Below the pieces are notes generated by a model. It saw only the letters and a list, made by a program, of their open reading frames with translations. It did not search any database and was not told the DNA's origin. DNA of 8,860 nt, from assembly GCA_046565785.1 (NCBI GenBank), contig JBKHXZ010000215.1, positions 1 through 8,860 on the forward strand, written 5' to 3'. Shown one piece after another: positions 6,738-8,860 of the stretch. The stretch is from DATHWB01 sp046565785 (GTDB taxonomy: Bacteria; Actinomycetota; Acidimicrobiia; Spongiisociales; ZC4RG35). The position numbers and the translations under genes were made by a program. Every line of letters begins with the position of its first letter. The first letter of the stretch is position 1.

Positions 6738-7655
6738 ATGACCGACACAATGCATTCCCGCCCCATCGTCACCGTACCTGTCGGGTTCGGCGGAAAGACG
6801 CCTCCGTACGTCCCCGATCCCGCCCCCACCTTGGTCCTCGAACTTCCGTCGACCGAAACCCTGCGTGACCAGGCGCGCATCGAGGCGCTGGAGGCGGCAG
6901 CACGGCATCAGGCAGAAGCCATCATCACCCGTGCCGAACAGGAGGCCGCCCAAATCCGGGAGGAAGCGCGACAGGAGAGCGAACGGGCCATCGAAGAGAA
7001 CGAGCGCGAAGCCGGCAGGCTTGCCGAAGAGCGGAACCGGCTCGCCAAGCTCCAGACCGACCTCGCCGCAGAGTCCGCGACGCGGCAGGAAGAGGCTGAC
7101 ACCCTCTCCCAACGCCTGGCACAACTCGACGAGCGTCTCGCACGCGCCGACGACGACGTCGCCGAAGCCGGACGCATCCTCGCCCAGGCGCGGGAGGATG
7201 CCGAAGCCATCTTGGAAGAGGCGCGCACCGCCGCCGAATCGATCGTTCAGGATGCGCACGACCACGCAAACGCCATGCGCACAGAACAGGCGCTGCAGGA
7301 CGCCACAGATGTCGAGGCAATGATCGCCGAACGAGTGGCCGAGATCGAGTCTCTCCACGTAATCGAACTGTCCATGCTCGCCGACCGGGAAGCCGAACTA
7401 CTGGCACGGCACAACGAACTCGAGCACCGGCCTGAGCCTGTCCTGCAGCCGACCGAGACCGAGTCGGTCGAGGAGGCCTCGACCGACTCGGTCGAGATCG
7501 AACTGCGCGACCTTTCCGAGCCGGCGGGCCGCCATGCCGCCGACCCGGCCGACCGGACACCCCGTCCCATCGCCGCGCACGCCCCGCTCACCGAACAGTT
7601 GTCTGCGTCCGCGTTCCGCACCCAGCCGGAACGGAAGGGAAGGCGTCGGAAATGA
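6738..7655 (+). CDS. Hendecad coiled-coil protein, function unknown (first of two)
   Basis: A 305-residue protein I cannot assign to a known family. Residues 1-41 are non-helical and proline-containing (PVGFGGKTPPYVPDPAP). Residues about 42-230 are a long Glu/Arg/Ala-rich coiled coil with clear 11-residue periodicity: ARHQAEAIITR, AEQEAAQIREE, ARQESERAIEE and NEREAGRLAEE run consecutively at 55-98, and AREDAEAILEE, ARTAAESIVQD and AHDHANAMRTE at 151-183. Residues 231-290 are low-complexity and acidic, and the end is basic (ERKGRRRK). No signal peptide or membrane segment is seen. Similar periodicity occurs in DivIVA/Wag31, Scy and FilP of actinobacteria, but the DivIVA N-terminal motif is absent. 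The ATG at 6738 has no obvious Shine-Dalgarno; an ATG four codons later is an alternative. Its stop overlaps the next gene's start. A filament- or scaffold-forming role is inference. Confidence 0.8.
   Translation: MTDTMHSRPIVTVPVGFGGKTPPYVPDPAPTLVLELPSTETLRDQARIEALEAAARHQAEAIITRAEQEAAQIREEARQESERAIEENEREAGRLAEERNRLAKLQTDLAAESATRQEEADTLSQRLAQLDERLARADDDVAEAGRILAQAREDAEAILEEARTAAESIVQDAHDHANAMRTEQALQDATDVEAMIAERVAEIESLHVIELSMLADREAELLARHNELEHRPEPVLQPTETESVEEASTDSVEIELRDLSEPAGRHAADPADRTPRPIAAHAPLTEQLSASAFRTQPERKGRRRK
7457..7493. repeat. Perfect 17-bp inverted repeat with 3-base loop, inside a coding region
   Basis: GACCGAGTCGGTCGAGG (7457-7473) is exactly reverse-complemented at 7477-7493, with AGG as spacer. 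Each arm also contains an odd-centred palindrome, GACCGA-N-TCGGTC, at 7457-7469 and 7481-7493. It lies in the acidic linker of the first coiled-coil gene and encodes TESVEEASTDSV. There is no T-run after it, so it is not a classical intrinsic terminator. Confidence 0.9.
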
Positions 7656-8494
7656 CCGACGTCGTCGAGGCGAAACGCCAAGCCGAAGCGCTGGTCCGGG
7701 TCGCCGAGGCTCTCGTCACCAAGGCCAAGGAAGAATCAGCCGCGATCGTGGCCGACGGCCAGCGGAGGGTGAACGGCATCGTGGCCGACGCCGACCGCCT
7801 GCGAAAGCTCGCGGAGCAGGATGCAGCGACGGTCCGGGTTGAAGCCGAGTCGCTGCTCGCCCATGCCCGGGCAGAGGCCGACGACATCCTCAGCGAGGCC
7901 CGAGCCGCACGAGAGAAAGCCGTCGAAGACGCCCGCCAGGCCATGCCTCCTCAGGATTCAGGCTCGCCGGAAGACATAGAGAACGCCAGCGCAGTCGCAG
8001 ACCGCATCTTGCGGGTCGCCCGCTCTGAAGCGGAAGCGCGCAGCCGGGAACTCACCGAGACGGCCCGCCGCCGGGCAGAGCAGATCGAACGCGACGCACG
8101 CGCACGGGCCGAGGCGATCAACAAGGAGTTCCGCGAGATGACTCGAACCGTGCAGCAGAAGGAGCTGACCGCCAAGGCGAGGATCCGCGAGCTCGAGATG
8201 GAGATCGCTCGCCTGGAGCGACTTCTCACTCGCACGGCAGACCACGTGCGTGACCGGGGTCTGGATCCCGACCCGTCGGCCGACCCCTTCGCACCCGCAG
8301 AGGTCTCCTCCTCGGGGATCGTGTTTCCGTCCCAGACGACCCATCCACGGCCGGACGACGAACCGACCCGACCTGAGGCTCCTCGGCCGGTCCGAGAGTC
8401 CGCCCCCGATCGACATGCAGATCGTCCGTCGGCACCGAGCCGGACCCCGCTCGATGCCGAGCTGGTGCGGCGGGGGATTCGGCGTCGGGCCTGA
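7652..8494 (+). CDS. Hendecad coiled-coil protein, function unknown (second of two)
   Basis: A 280-residue protein of no recognised family, translationally coupled to the previous gene (ATGA overlap; GGAAGG upstream as likely ribosome binding site). It has two helical segments: residues about 3-95 with 11-residue repeats (AKEESAAIVAD, GQRRVNGIVAD, ARAEADDILSE, ARAAREKAVED), then a short Pro/Ser/Gly linker (96-110), then about 113-200 with ARSEAEARSRE, ARRRAEQIERD and ARARAEAINKE, closing in a leucine/isoleucine heptad run (IRELEMEIARLERLL, 178-192). Residues 203-265 are Pro/Asp/Arg-rich and probably disordered, and the C-terminus is basic (RRGIRRRA). No signal or membrane segment is seen. The layout mirrors its neighbour (coiled coil, disordered linker, PL-containing stretch, basic end), so the two may be paralogues that assemble together. 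Matches to F-ATPase subunit b or DivIVA would probably be composition-driven. Confidence 0.8.
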   Translation: MTDVVEAKRQAEALVRVAEALVTKAKEESAAIVADGQRRVNGIVADADRLRKLAEQDAATVRVEAESLLAHARAEADDILSEARAAREKAVEDARQAMPPQDSGSPEDIENASAVADRILRVARSEAEARSRELTETARRRAEQIERDARARAEAINKEFREMTRTVQQKELTAKARIRELEMEIARLERLLTRTADHVRDRGLDPDPSADPFAPAEVSSSGIVFPSQTTHPRPDDEPTRPEAPRPVRESAPDRHADRPSAPSRTPLDAELVRRGIRRRA

Positions 8495-8509
8495 CCGAGG
8501 CTGGGTCAG
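8491..8509. terminator. Small inverted repeat holding both convergent stop codons
   Basis: CTGACC (8491-8496) and GGTCAG (8504-8509) form a six-base-pair stem with a seven-base loop. The plus-strand TGA (8492-8494) and the minus-strand TGA (8508-8506) both lie in the stem. It sits exactly in the 11-base gap between convergent genes, so it could act as a weak bidirectional terminator, but there is no T-run and the stem is short. It may simply reflect two genes ending in C-TGA-CC. Confidence 0.3.
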
Positions 8510-8860
8510 CGGGCGGCGGCGCGGACCCGATACAAGGCGTGAGCCACCAACTCGACGAGCGCTCGCTGGACTTCGTGCCGCTCTCGGGCGTCGCAATACA
8601 CCATGGGAATCTCACTGTCGATCTGAAGCGCCTGGCGAACCTCTTCGAGCTGATGGAACCGTGCGCCGTGGAAGGTATTGACGGCGATCACGAACGGCAC
8701 GCTGCGCTGCTCGCAGAAGTCGACCGCGGCGAAACAGTCGTCGAGCCTTCGGGTGTCGGCCAGCACCACCGCACCGATCGCCCCACGTGACAGCTCGTTC
8801 CACATGAAATGGAACCGTCCCTGTCCTGGCGTACCGAACAAGTACAGCACCAGGTCGTCG
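8506..8860 (-). CDS. Conservon-type Ras-like GTPase (CvnD family), C-terminal part
   Basis: About 117 C-terminal residues are visible; the gene enters from the right edge, so the P-loop (G1) and switch I are missing. The open frame continues to the window end (DDLVLYLFGTPGQGRF), so the internal GTG at 8850 is not the start. The block LYLFGTPGQGRFHFMW, followed by RGAIGAVVLADTRRLDDCF, VPFVIAVNTFHG and VYCDARERHEVQRALVELV, matches the actinobacterial CvnD/MglA-like ATP/GTP-binding proteins of conservons. In those loci it normally follows a sensor-kinase-like protein (CvnA), a roadblock/LC7 protein (CvnB) and a DUF742 protein (CvnC), which would lie beyond the right edge. The G3 box reads GTPGQ rather than DTxGQ and the G4 box is NTFH rather than NKxD; such changes are usual in this subfamily. 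Full length is expected near 190-200 residues. It converges on the coiled-coil operon. Confidence 0.88.
   Translation of the reverse strand, partial: DDLVLYLFGTPGQGRFHFMWNELSRGAIGAVVLADTRRLDDCFAAVDFCEQRSVPFVIAVNTFHGARFHQLEEVRQALQIDSEIPMVYCDARERHEVQRALVELVAHALYRVRAAAR

Noticed and set aside
6672..7681. Minus-strand open frames opposite the first coiled-coil gene (228, 211 and 144 codons)
   Set aside because: The plus-strand frame has regular hendecad repeats and is coupled to a similar downstream gene; the minus frames are Cys/Arg- or Ser-rich shadows.
6738..8494. DivIVA/Wag31 or F-ATPase subunit b identity for the coiled-coil proteins
   Set aside because: No DivIVA N-terminal motif and no N-terminal membrane helix are present; similarity would come from Ala/Glu/Arg coiled-coil composition.
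1..8860. tRNA/rRNA genes, CRISPR repeats, insertion sequences, attachment sites
   Set aside because: No cloverleaf-like segments, spaced direct repeats, transposase motifs or terminal repeats were seen on either strand.

Overview
The window is GC-rich, densely coding bacterial DNA with the gene order of an actinobacterium (Actinomycetota). Acidimicrobiia or a nearby lineage is my best guess, but this is inference. Three things point there: the order MBL-fold hydrolase, hisS, aspS, rarA on one strand, which as I recall it resembles the mycobacterial relA-hisS-aspS neighbourhood; a Ras-like GTPase of the actinobacterial conservon (CvnD) type at the right edge; and long hendecad coiled-coil proteins. 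I see no tRNA, rRNA, CRISPR array or mobile element.

Left block (1-6638, all minus strand, so transcription runs right to left): MBL-fold metallohydrolase, histidyl-tRNA synthetase (hisS), aspartyl-tRNA synthetase (aspS), the replication-repair AAA+ ATPase rarA, an iron-containing alcohol dehydrogenase, and the N-terminal part of an enolase-superfamily (mandelate racemase/muconate lactonizing enzyme) protein that leaves the window at base 1. hisS/aspS and ADH/enolase-family overlap as ATGA, and rarA/ADH overlap as TTGA. The aspS-rarA gap is at most 49 bases and closes to 7 if rarA starts at an upstream CTG. This looks like one operon in which tRNA charging and replication-stress repair are followed by two catabolic-type enzymes.

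Right block (6738-8494, plus strand): divergent from the MBL gene across a 99-base gap, two translationally coupled genes encode proteins dominated by 11-residue (hendecad) coiled-coil repeats, with disordered tails and basic C-termini. I cannot assign a known family; they resemble the coiled-coil parts of actinobacterial polarity and cytoskeletal proteins but lack a recognisable DivIVA N-terminal motif. They converge, with an 11-base gap, on the 3' end of a CvnD-like GTPase gene that enters from the right edge on the minus strand.

Most notable points: the HisRS has eukaryotic/archaeal-type motifs although it sits in the usual actinobacterial place; the AspRS carries the His/Gly signature of non-discriminating enzymes; the two-gene coiled-coil operon abuts a polarity-type small GTPase; a perfect 17-bp inverted repeat lies inside the first coiled-coil gene; and the RarA N-terminus appears to continue upstream of its first conventional start codon.
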